A stretch of 64,000 nt of DNA. Origin: Azospirillum oryzae (GTDB taxonomy: Bacteria > Pseudomonadota > Alphaproteobacteria > Azospirillales > Azospirillaceae). Shown piece after piece: positions 1 through 9,143 of the stretch (positions are counted from its first letter, which is position 1; the number at the start of each line of letters is the position of its first letter). The position numbers were made by a program, and so were the translations under genes. The notes below the pieces were generated by a model. It was not told where the DNA came from and did not search any database. It was given only the letters and a program-made list of their open reading frames with translations. The stretch is from contig NZ_FXAK01000001.1 in the NCBI RefSeq assembly GCF_900177515.1, forward strand, positions 1-64,000. The letters run 5' to 3'.

Positions 1-2
1 GG

Positions 3-122
3 CGGGACGAGGCGCTGGCCCTGCACCGCGCCTGCGTCGCCCGTCGGCTGTCGCCCGGCGGCAGCGCCGACATGCTGGCGGCGGCGCATTTCGTCCACGC
101 CCTGCGGGCGGGCTGGCCATGA
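3..122 (+). CDS. mdcB: Triphosphoribosyl-dephospho-CoA synthase MdcB, C-terminal end (partial)
   Basis: Only the last 39 codons are in the window; the gene begins upstream of base 1. The reading frame contains the SPGGSADMLAAAHFV segment, which resembles the conserved C-terminal signature of the CitG/MdcB family that makes the precursor of the malonate decarboxylase acyl-carrier prosthetic group. Its stop overlaps the mdcH start by 4 bases (ATGA), and the MdcB-MdcH adjacency supports the assignment. The call rests on a short fragment plus context. Confidence 0.75.
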   Translation, partial: RDEALALHRACVARRLSPGGSADMLAAAHFVHALRAGWP

Positions 123-1036
123 GCCTGGGGATTCTCTGCTCCGGCCAGGGTGGGCAGGGTTCGGGCATGCTCGACCTGCTGCGGCGGGAGCCGGCGGCAC
201 AGGCGGTGCTGGATCGGGCCGCCGGCGTCATGGGGCGGGACCCGCGCGCGCTGGTCGCCGGGCCGGAGGCCGAGATGCAGCGCAATGCCGTCGCCCAGCC
301 GCTGCTTTGCGCGGTCCAGACGGCGATCTGGGCGGCGCTGCGGCTGCATCTGCCGCCGGTGCGCGCGGTCGCCGGCTACAGCCTGGGGGAACTGTCGGCC
401 TACCATGTCGCGGGGGCACTCGATGTGGACGAACTGCTGCGGCTGGCGGTGCGGCGGGCCGATGCGATGGACCGCGCCGACACCGAGCCGGGTGGGTTGT
501 TGGCCGTGCGGGGGTTGGATAAGGCGCGAGTGGAGGCGGTCTGCCGCGACTGCGGTGCCGACATCGCCATCGAGAATGGTGCCGACCGCTTCGTGGTTGG
601 GGGGCGCAAGACCGTGCTGGCGGTGGTGGAGGCGGCGGCTTTGGCGCTGGGCGCCGCGGTGACGCCGCTGCCGGTCACCGTGGCCTCGCACACGCGGCTG
701 ATGGCGCCCGCTGCGGCGGAGTTCTCACCGATTCTGGCGGCGAGCGGCCTGCAGGCTCCGCCGCTGCCGGTGCTGGCCGGCATCGACGGCACCCCGGTCT
801 ACACCCGCGAGCGGGCGGTCGCGGCGCTGACCCGGCAGATGACGGAAACAGTCGCCTGGGCGGCCTGCCTGGACGGGCTGATCGAGATGGGCTGTACCGT
901 CCTGCTGGAAACCGGCCCCGGTAACGCGCTGGCGCGGATGGCCGCCGAGCGGCATCCCGGCCTGCCCGTCCGTGCCGTTGCCGATTTCCGCAGCCTGTCC
1001 GGCGCCGCTGCTTGGGTGGAGCGGCAACTCGGGTGA
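119..1036 (+). CDS. mdcH: Malonate decarboxylase epsilon subunit, malonyl-CoA:ACP transacylase MdcH
   Basis: A 305-residue FabD-type acyltransferase. The N-terminal LCSGQGGQGSGM corresponds to the FPGQG motif of malonyl transferases. The nucleophile elbow is GYSLGEL, with Ser88 as the likely acyl-enzyme residue. In the malonate decarboxylase complex this subunit loads malonyl from malonyl-CoA onto the MdcC carrier protein. It follows mdcB with a 4-base overlap, as in other mdc operons, so the rest of the operon should lie to the left of the window. The 3' end is followed by a short GC-rich hairpin and a convergent exporter gene. Confidence 0.9.
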   Translation: MSLGILCSGQGGQGSGMLDLLRREPAAQAVLDRAAGVMGRDPRALVAGPEAEMQRNAVAQPLLCAVQTAIWAALRLHLPPVRAVAGYSLGELSAYHVAGALDVDELLRLAVRRADAMDRADTEPGGLLAVRGLDKARVEAVCRDCGADIAIENGADRFVVGGRKTVLAVVEAAALALGAAVTPLPVTVASHTRLMAPAAAEFSPILAASGLQAPPLPVLAGIDGTPVYTRERAVAALTRQMTETVAWAACLDGLIEMGCTVLLETGPGNALARMAAERHPGLPVRAVADFRSLSGAAAWVERQLG

Positions 1037-1042
1037 TAATCG

Positions 1043-1066
1043 CCTTCTCCCGGGGCGGGAGAGGGA
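1043..1066. terminator. GC-rich hairpin between convergent mdcH and eamA genes
   Basis: The arms TCTCCC (1046-1051) and GGGAGA (1057-1062) flank a short GGGGC-type loop. The hairpin sits in the 30-base gap between two convergent genes, so it may serve as a bidirectional terminator. Its arms match one arm of the larger dispersed repeats elsewhere in the window, so it may be a truncated copy. There is no U-tract. Confidence 0.4.
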
Positions 1067-1067
1067 G

Positions 1068-1979
1068 CTATTTGCGCCCGACCGGCTTCGGTCCAAGCAC
1101 GCAGGCGACGGCGGCGAGGATCAGCACCAGGGCTGCCGCAAGCCGCGGCGTCACCGGGTCGCCCAGCAGCAGCACGGCGCCGCCGACCCCGACCACCGGA
1201 ATCAGCAGGGTGCTGACCGCCGCTTCGCCCACCGTCAGGCGGCGGACGGTGACGTACCACAGAGCCTGCGCCGCGCAGAGCGAACAGAAAATGTGCCAGG
1301 TGAAGCCGACCCACACCGCAGGGTGAAGCTCGGACAGCGCCGGTCTCGTCTCCGTCGCCGCCAGCAGGATCATCGGCGGGGCGCACAGCACATATTGCCA
1401 GCCGGTGATGACCATCGGGTGGGTGCGCCAGACCCGCCGCTTCATCACGATGGTGCCCAAAGCCCAGGCCACCGCCGCCACCAGCATCACCGCCGGCCCG
1501 GCCAGTTCCGATGGGGGCGCCGACAGTGCGGCCGGTCCCAGCAGCACCAGCAGCCCGGCCAGCCCGCTGGCGAGCCCGACGATCTGACGCGGCCCCGGCC
1601 TTTCGCCCAGCAGCGGGATCGCCAGCAGCGTCGCCCACACCGGCATGGTGAAAGCGACGATGGCCGCCTGCGAGGTCGCCATCAGGCTTTGCCCGAGCGC
1701 CGTGCACAGGTTGAAGACCAGCACGTTGCACAGCCCCGCCGCCACCAGCGACGGCCATTCCGTCCGCTCCACCCGCAGCCGGTGCCCGGCCAGACGCGCC
1801 GCCCCCAGCAGCAGCACCGCCCCGGCGGTGAAGCCGATGGCGCGCAGGCTGAAGATCGGCACCTGCGTCAGGATCGTCTTCACCGCCGGCCAGTTCAGGC
1901 CCCAAAACAGGCTTATGACGGCGATCAGCAGGTATTTGACCGGATCGCGGCCGGCTCCGGTGGCGGCGATGGCGGTCAT
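1068..1979 (-). CDS. EamA/DMT-family transporter
   Basis: A 303-residue, strongly hydrophobic protein with about ten predicted membrane segments in two repeated halves, typical of the drug/metabolite (EamA, RhaT-like) superfamily. An early SLFWGLNWPAVK segment resembles the first helix of EamA proteins. Such proteins usually export amino acids or small metabolites. Its ATG overlaps the stop of the upstream deacetylase gene by 4 bases, so the two are translationally coupled and it is the last gene of the long minus-strand run. The substrate is unknown; overflow export of a product of the upstream amide-hydrolysing enzymes is an inference. Confidence 0.85.
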   Translation of the reverse strand: MTAIAATGAGRDPVKYLLIAVISLFWGLNWPAVKTILTQVPIFSLRAIGFTAGAVLLLGAARLAGHRLRVERTEWPSLVAAGLCNVLVFNLCTALGQSLMATSQAAIVAFTMPVWATLLAIPLLGERPGPRQIVGLASGLAGLLVLLGPAALSAPPSELAGPAVMLVAAVAWALGTIVMKRRVWRTHPMVITGWQYVLCAPPMILLAATETRPALSELHPAVWVGFTWHIFCSLCAAQALWYVTVRRLTVGEAAVSTLLIPVVGVGGAVLLLGDPVTPRLAAALVLILAAVACVLGPKPVGRK

Positions 1980-3028
1980 GCCGCTGTCTTGCCTTCGAAG
2001 CCGTCGAGGAAGCTGGACAGGTTGGCCGACAGGTCGTCGATGGCGTAGCCACCCTCCTGCACCAGCACCGTCGGCAGGCCGGCGGCGGCGATCAGCGCGC
2101 CCATGCGGGCGAAGCCCGGCGTGGTGACGCCGAAGGCGGCCAGCGGGTCGCCGATGAAGGTGTCGAAGCCCAGCGAGACGAACAGCATCTCCGGCGCGAA
2201 CCGCCGGATCTCGTCCAGGCCCTTGCCGATGGTCGCCAGCACCGTCGCCTCGTCGCTGCCGATGGGCAGCGGCAGGTTCAGATTATAGCCCTCGCCGCGG
2301 CCGATGCCGCGTTCCTGCGCGTAGCCGGCCATGTGCGGATAGAACTCCGCCGGGTCGCCATGGACCGAGACGAAGAACACGTCGTCGCGCTCGTAGAAGA
2401 TGTCCTGCGTGCCGTTGCCGTGGTGGACGTCAACGTCGATGATGGCGACGCGCGCCGGCCGGCCCTGGGCGCGCAGCAGTGGCAGCACCGATTCCGCCGC
2501 GACGGCGACATGGTTCAGGTAGCAGAAGCCGCCGGCCATATCGCGGGTGGCATGGTGCCCCGGCGGCCGGCACAGCGCGTAGGCGGCGCTGTCCGCCCCG
2601 GTGGCGACCAGCTTTGCTGCATGGATGGCGGCGTTGGTGGCGGCGCAGGTGGCGGCCCAGGTGCCCTCGCCGATCGGGCAGGCGGTGTCGAACATGTGCC
2701 AGCCGGCCTGACCGACGATGCTGGTGGGGTAGTTGGGGGCGGCCTGCATCCGGTGGACGTTGGGCAGCACCACATCGCCCATGTCGCCCTCCGCCACCCA
2801 GCGCGCGTGCGCCGTCTCCAGGAAGGCGAGATAGGCCGGCGTGTGCACCGCGGCGCGCGGGGCGGGGCCGTAATCGTCGGGCCGGATCAGCGTCTCGCCC
2901 CGCTTCTCGATCAGCGAGGCCAGCGCGCCGACCCGCTCCGGCTTCTCCGGCAGGGCGCGCAGCAGACCCTTGTTGAAATAGGTCGCGGGGCGGTGCAGGG
3001 CGGCATCGGGGTGATGGACGAACTTCAT
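1976..3028 (-). CDS. Histone deacetylase-family protein, probable acetylpolyamine amidohydrolase type
   Basis: A 350-residue zinc deacylase of the arginase/deacetylase fold. Visible family motifs are PPGHHA (His158-His159, general base pair), DVDVHHGNGTQD (zinc ligands Asp200 and His202), SLGFDTFIGDP (third Asp ligand) and a C-terminal QEGGY. Bacterial members act on small amides such as N-acetylpolyamines or acetylated amines rather than histones. The gene is 28 bases downstream of an M20 amidohydrolase and overlaps the following exporter gene. Together with the peptide-type importer upstream, this suggests a role in taking apart an imported acylated amine. The exact substrate cannot be read from sequence. 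Confidence 0.85.
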   Translation of the reverse strand: MKFVHHPDAALHRPATYFNKGLLRALPEKPERVGALASLIEKRGETLIRPDDYGPAPRAAVHTPAYLAFLETAHARWVAEGDMGDVVLPNVHRMQAAPNYPTSIVGQAGWHMFDTACPIGEGTWAATCAATNAAIHAAKLVATGADSAAYALCRPPGHHATRDMAGGFCYLNHVAVAAESVLPLLRAQGRPARVAIIDVDVHHGNGTQDIFYERDDVFFVSVHGDPAEFYPHMAGYAQERGIGRGEGYNLNLPLPIGSDEATVLATIGKGLDEIRRFAPEMLFVSLGFDTFIGDPLAAFGVTTPGFARMGALIAAAGLPTVLVQEGGYAIDDLSANLSSFLDGFEGKTAA

Positions 3029-3056
3029 GGGGGGACTCTCCAGAGAGCGGACGTGC

Positions 3057-4298
3057 TCAGGGCCGTCCGGCCGTGGCGACCAGTGTTTCGAACAGCACGG
3101 CGGCGCCGCGGGCGCCGTCGGCGGGGGAGATGTTTTCGACCTCGTTGTGGCTGATGCCGTCCTCGCAGGGGATGAAGATCATCGCCGTCGGCACCTTGCC
3201 CGCCACATAGACCGCGTCATGGCCGGCGCCCGACACGATGTCGCGGTGGCTGAAGCCGAAGCCGGCGGCGGCGTCGCGCACACTGTCGACCAGCGGCCGG
3301 GCGAAGGGCGTCGGCGGGAAGTGCCAGAAATCGGCGATCTCGGCGCTCACCCCATGCTGCTCGGCAATCTCCGCGACCGCGGTGCGGAAGCGGCGGTCCA
3401 TGTCGGCCAGCGTGTCGGCATTCGGGTGGCGCAGGTCGACGGTGAAGAAGACGCGGCCGGGAATGACATTGCGCGAATGCGGGTGGACATCGAGGATGCC
3501 GACGGTGGCGCAGGGATCGCCGGCCGTCTCCAGACCGACACGCTGCACCGCCTGCACCATGGCCGAGGCGGCAACCAGCGCGTCGCGGCGCAGGCGCATC
3601 GGCGTCGGGCCGGCATGCGCCTCCACCCCCGTCACCGTCACCTCGTACCAGCGCTGGCCCTGGGCGCCGGTGACGACGCCGATCTCCTTGCCTTCGACCT
3701 CCAGCACCGGGCCCTGTTCGATGTGGGCCTCAAGGTAGGCGTGCATGGGGTGGTCGACGGGTGCCTCGCCGGCATAGCCGGTGCGGACCAGTTCGTCGCC
3801 CAGCCGCGCGCCGTCCTGCGCCACCTTGTCGAGGATCTCGTCCAAGGTGAAGACGCCGGTGACGACGCCGGAGCCCATCATCGGCGGCGAGAAGCGGGAG
3901 CCTTCCTCGTTGGTCCAGACCGCGACCTCGACCGGGTGCAGGGTCTCCACCCCGCGGTCGTTCAGCGAGCGCACCACCTCCAGCGCCGCCAGCACGCCGA
4001 ACACGCCGTCGAAGCGTCCGCCGGTCGGCTGGGTGTCGAGATGGCTGCCCATCACCACCGGGGGCAGGCTGTCGTCACGGCCCCTGCGGCGGGCGAAGAT
4101 GTTGCCGATGCGGTCGACGCTGACGGTGCAGCCGGCGGCCTCGCACCAGGAGACGAACAGGTCGCGGCCGGCCTTGTCCTCGTCCGACAAAGCGAGGCGG
4201 CAGCTGCCGCCCTTGGCGGTGGCGCCGATCTTCGCCATCGAGGCCAAGCTGTCCCACAGGCGGTCGGCGTCGATCGGCAGGTTGGAGGGGAGAGGCAT
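3057..4298 (-). CDS. M20-family amidohydrolase (N-carbamoyl-amino acid hydrolase / allantoate amidohydrolase type)
   Basis: A 413-residue member of the hydantoinase/carbamoylase branch of the M20 metallopeptidases. Motifs are MGSHLDTQPTGGRFDG (metal-binding His and Asp) and WTNEEGSRF (metal-bridging Glu). HPHSRNVIPG and GAGHDAVY near the C terminus are typical of the dimerisation lid and substrate site. These enzymes hydrolyse N-carbamoyl amino acids, ureidopropionate or allantoate in a Zn/Mn-dependent reaction. Neighbours suggest use on an imported amide. The substrate within the family is not resolved. A dispersed repeat separates it from the upstream ketopantoate-reductase gene. Confidence 0.85.
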   Translation of the reverse strand: MPLPSNLPIDADRLWDSLASMAKIGATAKGGSCRLALSDEDKAGRDLFVSWCEAAGCTVSVDRIGNIFARRRGRDDSLPPVVMGSHLDTQPTGGRFDGVFGVLAALEVVRSLNDRGVETLHPVEVAVWTNEEGSRFSPPMMGSGVVTGVFTLDEILDKVAQDGARLGDELVRTGYAGEAPVDHPMHAYLEAHIEQGPVLEVEGKEIGVVTGAQGQRWYEVTVTGVEAHAGPTPMRLRRDALVAASAMVQAVQRVGLETAGDPCATVGILDVHPHSRNVIPGRVFFTVDLRHPNADTLADMDRRFRTAVAEIAEQHGVSAEIADFWHFPPTPFARPLVDSVRDAAAGFGFSHRDIVSGAGHDAVYVAGKVPTAMIFIPCEDGISHNEVENISPADGARGAAVLFETLVATAGRP

Positions 4299-4354
4299 GG
4301 TGGCTCCGGAGAAATTATTTCTGACGTTTGATTTGAGAGGTGTCGGCTTCGAAT

Positions 4355-4460
4355 GCCCCCACCTAACCTCCCCCGCTGGGCGGGGGAGGGACTGCCGCCG
4401 CTTTTCCGATCAAGCACTTATCCCCTCCCCCGCCCAGCGGGGGAGGGTTAGGGTGGGGGC
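4355..4460. repeat. Dispersed GC-rich inverted repeat, copy 1
   Basis: Two inverted units face each other: a left block containing CCTCCCCCGCTGGGCGGGGG and a right block containing CCCCCGCCCAGCGGGGGAGG, separated by about 40 less conserved bases. The outer ends, CCCCCACCTAACC and GGTTAGGGTGGGGG, are also complementary, so the whole element can fold into one long stem. It lies between the ketopantoate-reductase gene and the amidohydrolase gene. Near-identical copies occur at 9017-9131 and 10891-10995. Confidence 0.9.
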
Positions 4461-4477
4461 AAGTAAGTGAGCGAGGA

Positions 4478-5461
4478 CTAAGCCGCCACCTCCCGCCGCT
4501 CCCGCGCCCTGAGGTCGACCATCGCTAGCACGGCGCGCAGCATCGGCACATGCACGCCGGTCCGCTCCGCCAGCTCGATCACAGACCCCAGGATCGCCTC
4601 CAGCTCCAGCCGGCGGCCGGCCTCGTAGTCCTGCAGCATCGAGGTCTTGAAGTCGCCGACGCCGGCCGCCATGGCGATGCGTTCGTCGACGCTGGTGGTG
4701 AAGACCACGCCCAGCTTTTCGGCCACCGCCTTGGCCTCCAGCATCATGGCGCGGCCGGTCTCGCGGGTGCCGGGATCGTTGCACAGCCGGCCGAGCGTCG
4801 ATCCGGTCAGCACGCTCAATGGGTTGAAGGCGAGGTTGCCCCACAGCTTCACCCAGATCGCTTGGCGAATATCCGTGGTCTTGGCGGGCTGGAAGCCGGC
4901 CTGCCCGAACAGGGTGACGATGCGGTCCACCGCCGGGTTGTCGCGGCCGGCCACATCGCCGAAGACGAAGCGCTGGTCGCTGACATGGCGCAGGCGGCAG
5001 GGGCCGTCGCCCTCCACCGCGACGAAGGTCGTCGCGCCGACCACGCGGTCGGGGTCGATGGAGCGCCACAGCAGGCCGTCGGGATCGACGCTGGCGAGCG
5101 GCCGGTCGGCCAGGGGCTCCGGCTGGCGGTGCGGGTACCACCAGGGGATGCCATTGACCATCGGCACGATGGCGGTCTCCGGCCCCAGCAGCGGGGTCAG
5201 CGTGTCGATGGTGCCGCGGAGCGCATGGGACTTGACGCAGAGGAACACCAGATCCTGCGGCCCCAGCGACAGGCTGTCGTCGGTAACGCGCGGGTTGAGC
5301 CGCGCGACGCGGTTCAGCGGCGTCACCATGGTCAGGCCGTTGCGGCGGATGGCGGCGGCCGAGTTCGGCCGGGCGACCAGCGTCACTTCGGCTTCGGTGG
5401 CGCCGAGCCGGGCGGTCAGCAGACCGCCGACCGCGCCGGCCCCGATGATGGCGACCTTCAT
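4478..5461 (-). CDS. Ketopantoate reductase (ApbA/PanE) family oxidoreductase
   Basis: A 327-residue NAD(P)-dependent reductase. The N-terminal VAIIGAGAVGG is the Rossmann dinucleotide motif. LVFLCVKSHAL and KLWGNLAFNP match family signatures including the catalytic-lysine region. PanE itself reduces ketopantoate in CoA biosynthesis, but this copy starts one base upstream-adjacent to an ABC transporter ATPase gene and belongs to a catabolic run. A paralogue acting on another 2-keto or hydroxy acid is therefore likely, and I do not assign panE. Confidence 0.82.
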   Translation of the reverse strand: MKVAIIGAGAVGGLLTARLGATEAEVTLVARPNSAAAIRRNGLTMVTPLNRVARLNPRVTDDSLSLGPQDLVFLCVKSHALRGTIDTLTPLLGPETAIVPMVNGIPWWYPHRQPEPLADRPLASVDPDGLLWRSIDPDRVVGATTFVAVEGDGPCRLRHVSDQRFVFGDVAGRDNPAVDRIVTLFGQAGFQPAKTTDIRQAIWVKLWGNLAFNPLSVLTGSTLGRLCNDPGTRETGRAMMLEAKAVAEKLGVVFTTSVDERIAMAAGVGDFKTSMLQDYEAGRRLELEAILGSVIELAERTGVHVPMLRAVLAMVDLRARERREVAA

Positions 5462-7156
5462 TCAGTGCGCTCCTGCCGGAACTTGTTGCAGGTCGTCCGG
5501 AATCTGCCAGGCCTTGCCGGGAATGGCGTCGAGCAGGCTGCGGGTGTAGGCGTCGCGCGGGTGGGTGAACACCTCCCGCGCCGTGCCGAGTTCCACGATC
5601 TTGCCGCGGCGCATCACGGCGATGGTGTCGCAGACCTGGGCAGCCACCCGAAGATCGTGGGTGATGAACAGCATGGCGAGGTTCAGCCGCCTGCGGATGT
5701 CGTCCAGCAGTTCCAGCACCTGCCCCTGGACCGAGACGTCGAGGGCGGACACCGGCTCGTCGGCGACCAGAAGCTTCGGTTCCATGGCCAGCGCGCGGGC
5801 GATGCCGATGCGCTGGCGCTGGCCGCCGGAGAATTCGTGCGGGAAACGGTCGGCGGCCGAGCCGTCGAGGCCGACCATCGCCAGCAGCTCCCGCGCGCGG
5901 GTCAAGGCCTTGGCCCGGTCCTCGCCGAAGGCCACCGGCCCCTGGGCCACGATGTCGCCGACGCGGTGGCGCGGGTTCAGCGAGGCGTAGGGGTCCTGGA
6001 ACACCATCTGCACCGCCCGGCGATAGGGCCGGAAGCCCCGGCGGTCGAGCGACAGCAGGTCGGTGCCCTCGAACAGGATGCGGCCCGAATCCGGCTTGAT
6101 CAGGCCGACGATGGAGCGGCCGAGCGTCGATTTGCCGGAGCCGGATTCGCCGACCAGACCGACGGTTTCGCCGGGGTGGATGGTCAGCGACAGGTCGTCG
6201 CCGGCGATGACCTCCTTGGACTTCTTGAACAGGCCGCCTCCGACATGGAAGACCTTTCGCACCTTGTCGGCGACCAGCAGCGGGGCGCCGGCCTTGGCGT
6301 GGTCGTCGCGGTGTTCGATGTAGTGCGGGACGGAGGCGATCAGCTGCCGGGTGTAGGGATGCTGCGGCCGGTTCAGCACGTCCGACGCCGGGCCGTATTC
6401 CACCAGCTTGCCGTGGCGCATCACCGCCACCCGGTGGGCGATCTCCGCCACCACGCCGAAGTCGTGGGTGATGAACATCATGCCCATGTGGCGTTCGGCC
6501 TGGATCGAGCGGATCAGGTCGAGGATCTGCTTCTGGGTGGTGACGTCCAGCGCCGTGGTCGGCTCGTCGGCGATCAGGATGTCGGGCTGGCAGGCGAGCG
6601 CCATGGCGATCATCACGCGCTGGCGCTGGCCGCCCGACAGGCGGAAGGGATAGGCCTCGGCCAGTTCGGCCGGGTTGGGCAGTCCGACCTGGGCCAGCAG
6701 CTCCACCACGCGGGCGCGGCGGGCGGGGGCAGGCAGGTCGGTGTGCTCGCGCAAGGACTCGCCGATCTGGCGGCCGACCCGCATCAGCGGGTTCAGCGCG
6801 GTCATCGGCTCCTGGAACACCATGGCGATGCGGCCGCCGCGAAGGGCGCGCTGCTCCGCCTCCGGCATGGTCAGCACGTCCTTGCCCTTGAACAGCAGGC
6901 TGCCGCCGGCGACGCGGACATGGGGGGCGGGCAGCAGGCCCATCATCGCATGCGCGGTCATCGACTTGCCGGAGCCGGACTCGCCGACCACGCAGAGGAT
7001 CTCGTCGGGGTTCAGGGTGAAGGTCAGGTTGTCCACCGCCAGCGGACGGTCGGCGCCCGGCGGCAGCGCGATGCTGAGGCCGCGCACATCGAGAAGCGGC
7101 GTGGTCGTCATGGCTGCGGTCTCCGTCGCGGTGCGAAGCATTTCGGACTGGCTCAT
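5462..7156 (-). CDS. Peptide/nickel-type ABC transporter, fused DppD-DppF ATP-binding protein
   Basis: A 564-residue protein with two complete ABC ATPase domains. The first has Walker [11 protein letters not shown], signature LSGGQRQR and Walker [13 protein letters not shown]. The second has [21 protein letters not shown] and [12 protein letters not shown]. Oligopeptide-type linker and C-terminal segments follow each ([19 protein letters not shown]). Many systems encode DppD and DppF separately; here they are one chain supplying both nucleotide sites. It follows the DppC-like permease by 4 bases and abuts the ketopantoate-reductase gene. An internal ATG at 7111 with GGAG upstream is an alternative start. 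Confidence 0.92.
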   Translation of the reverse strand: MSQSEMLRTATETAAMTTTPLLDVRGLSIALPPGADRPLAVDNLTFTLNPDEILCVVGESGSGKSMTAHAMMGLLPAPHVRVAGGSLLFKGKDVLTMPEAEQRALRGGRIAMVFQEPMTALNPLMRVGRQIGESLREHTDLPAPARRARVVELLAQVGLPNPAELAEAYPFRLSGGQRQRVMIAMALACQPDILIADEPTTALDVTTQKQILDLIRSIQAERHMGMMFITHDFGVVAEIAHRVAVMRHGKLVEYGPASDVLNRPQHPYTRQLIASVPHYIEHRDDHAKAGAPLLVADKVRKVFHVGGGLFKKSKEVIAGDDLSLTIHPGETVGLVGESGSGKSTLGRSIVGLIKPDSGRILFEGTDLLSLDRRGFRPYRRAVQMVFQDPYASLNPRHRVGDIVAQGPVAFGEDRAKALTRARELLAMVGLDGSAADRFPHEFSGGQRQRIGIARALAMEPKLLVADEPVSALDVSVQGQVLELLDDIRRRLNLAMLFITHDLRVAAQVCDTIAVMRRGKIVELGTAREVFTHPRDAYTRSLLDAIPGKAWQIPDDLQQVPAGAH

Positions 7157-7160
7157 CGGA

Positions 7161-8006
7161 TCAGCCCCGCGACCGGGCGAGCTTCGGGTTCAGGGCATCG
7201 TTCAGCCCCTCGCCGACGAGGTTCAGCGCCAGCACGGTCAGCACGATGGCAAGGCCGGGGAAGACGCTCATCCACCAGGCCTGCCGGATCACCGTGCGGG
7301 CGGCGCCGATCATGTAGCCCCAGCTCATGGCGTTGGGATCGCCGAGGCCGAGGAAGCTGAGCGAGCTTTCCAGCAGGATGGCGGTCGCCACCATCAGGGA
7401 GGCCGAGACGATGATCGGCGACAGGCTGTTGGGCAGGATCTGGCGCAGGATGATGGTGGTGTTGCTCTGACCCGTGGTGATGGCGGCCTGGACGAACTCG
7501 CGGGTGCGCAGGCTTAGGAACTCGGCGCGGGCCAATCGTGCCAGCGGCGGCCAGCTGACAATTGCGATGGCGGCGACGATGGTGGTCAGGCTGGGGGTGA
7601 AGATGGCGACCAGCACCACGGCCAGCACAAAGTTGGGGATGGTCTGGAACAGCTCGGTGAAGCGCATGATGGCGTCGTCCACCTTGCCGCCGTGGAAGCC
7701 GGCCAGCGCCCCCAGCGTGACGCCGATGGCCAGCGCGGCGGCGGTGGAGGTCAGGCCGATCAGCAGCGACACCCGCGCCCCGTGGGCGATGCCGGACGCG
7801 ATGTCGCGGCCCAGCATGTCGGATCCGAGAAGCGCGTCGTCGGACAGCGGCGGCTGGAAAGGGGCCGTCGCCATGTCCCACGGATCGCCGGGGAACAGGA
7901 CGGAGGCGAAGACGGCCAGCACCACGATGGCGATCAGGATCACCAGCCCCAGGACCGCGCCCTTGTTGCGGGCGAAGGCCCGCCAGAAATCGGATTTCAT
8001 CATCAT
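7161..8006 (-). CDS. Peptide-type ABC transporter permease (DppC-like)
   Basis: A 281-residue inner-membrane permease with about six transmembrane segments, an N-terminal FWRAFARNKGAVLGL segment and the conserved cytoplasmic loop after a REFVQAAITTGQS segment (EAA-like loop). This layout is typical of DppC/OppC/GsiD. It forms the channel with the DppB-like partner, whose stop overlaps this start by 4 bases. Two further ATG codons directly follow the first, so the exact start may be 3 or 6 bases later. Confidence 0.9.
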   Translation of the reverse strand: MMMKSDFWRAFARNKGAVLGLVILIAIVVLAVFASVLFPGDPWDMATAPFQPPLSDDALLGSDMLGRDIASGIAHGARVSLLIGLTSTAAALAIGVTLGALAGFHGGKVDDAIMRFTELFQTIPNFVLAVVLVAIFTPSLTTIVAAIAIVSWPPLARLARAEFLSLRTREFVQAAITTGQSNTTIILRQILPNSLSPIIVSASLMVATAILLESSLSFLGLGDPNAMSWGYMIGAARTVIRQAWWMSVFPGLAIVLTVLALNLVGEGLNDALNPKLARSRG

Positions 8007-8989
8007 TGCGACACCTGGATGCGCGGATCGACGAGGCCGTAGAGGATGTCGGTCAGGATGTTGAACAGGATCACCATGATCGACGTGACCAGGAAGATGC
8101 CCAGCAGCACCTGATAGTCGCGCTGCAGCACCGCCTCGAAGGCCAGCCGGCCGATGCCGGGCCAGGCGAACACCGTTTCGATCAGGATCGACCCGCCGAC
8201 CAGCTGCCCGGCCTGGATGCCCGCCACGGTGATGACCGGCAGGATGGCGTTGCGCAGGACGTGGCGGGTGACGATGCGGCTCTGCGACAGCCCCTTGGCC
8301 TTGGCGGTCTTGACGAAATCGAGGCTGCGCACCTCCAGCATCGAGGCGCGGGTCAGGCGGGCGTAGCTCGCCATGTAGAACAGCGCCAGCGTGATGACCG
8401 GCAGGATCAGGTGGACCGCCACGTCCGCGACATGGGCCAGCCCGGTATAGCCGGCGCCGATGGTCTCGTAGCCGAAGGCCGGCAGCCAGCCGAGCTGGAT
8501 GGAGAAGAACAGGCTCAGCATCAGGCCGATCCAGTAGATCGGCGTGGCGTAGGCCAGGAGTGCGACGACGGTGATGGCGCTGTCGGCCCAGGTGCCGACG
8601 GTGACCGCCGCCAGCGTGCCCAGCGCCACGCCGGCGGCAAGCGCCAGGATGAAGGCGGTCAGCGTCAGCACCAGCGTGGCCGGCAGCCGTTCCGCCAGGA
8701 TGTCCCAGACCGGCCGCTGCTGCCGGTAGGAGAAGCCGAGATCGCCCTGCACGATCTTGCCGACATAGGTGCCGAGCTGTTCGTAGAGCGGCCGGTCGAG
8801 CCCGAACTGCTCGCGCAGCTGCGTCACGAACTTTTCGTCGGCGGCCCCCGCCTCGCCCGCCATCACCATGGCCGGGTCGCCGGGGGCGGCATGGACGAGG
8901 AAGAAGTTCATCACCACGATGGCGATCAGGATCGCGGCGGCCTTGACCAGGCGGCTCGCGAAGAGTTGGGCGAATCCCAGCATGGGCAT
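8003..8989 (-). CDS. Peptide-type ABC transporter permease (DppB-like)
   Basis: A 328-residue permease of the DppB/OppB/GsiC type. An N-terminal membrane segment precedes the conserved FFLVHAAPGDPA motif, with LREQFGLDRPL following. The EAA-type loop DFVKTAKAKGLSQSR is near the C-terminal half, and the protein ends GLVDPRIQ, usual for the family. It is the first permease gene after the binding-protein gene, separated from it by a dispersed inverted repeat. It overlaps the DppC-like gene by 4 bases. Confidence 0.92.
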   Translation of the reverse strand: MPMLGFAQLFASRLVKAAAILIAIVVMNFFLVHAAPGDPAMVMAGEAGAADEKFVTQLREQFGLDRPLYEQLGTYVGKIVQGDLGFSYRQQRPVWDILAERLPATLVLTLTAFILALAAGVALGTLAAVTVGTWADSAITVVALLAYATPIYWIGLMLSLFFSIQLGWLPAFGYETIGAGYTGLAHVADVAVHLILPVITLALFYMASYARLTRASMLEVRSLDFVKTAKAKGLSQSRIVTRHVLRNAILPVITVAGIQAGQLVGGSILIETVFAWPGIGRLAFEAVLQRDYQVLLGIFLVTSIMVILFNILTDILYGLVDPRIQVSQ

Positions 8990-9016
8990 AAATCCTGTGT
9001 GCGAGCCCCTGGACCG

Positions 9017-9131
9017 CTTGCCCCCACCCCGACCCTCCCCCGCTGGGCGGGGGAGGGAGATTGGGCGCTTTTCGGGGAAAGGTCCGAGTCCCCTCCCCCG
9101 CCCAGCGGGGGAGGGTTAGGGTGGGGGCAAG
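9017..9131. repeat. Dispersed GC-rich inverted repeat, copy 2
   Basis: Nearly the same element as 4355-4460: outer arms CTTGCCCCCACCC and GGGTGGGGGCAAG, inner arms built on CCCCCGCTGGGCGGGGG and its complement, and a short variable centre. It fills the gap between the binding-protein gene (stop at 9144) and the first permease gene (start at 8989) of the peptide-type importer, where it can form a stable mRNA hairpin. Confidence 0.9.
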
Positions 9132-9143
9132 TGCAGCGTCGCG

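Noticed and set aside
4478..5461. Assignment as panE for pantothenate biosynthesis
   Set aside because: The family is right, but the gene lies inside a transport and deacylation operon, so a paralogue with another substrate is more likely.
4550..7360. A 936-codon open frame on the plus strand across two minus-strand genes
   Set aside because: It spans the ketopantoate-reductase and ABC ATPase genes in antisense and shows no domain, so it is a GC-driven shadow.
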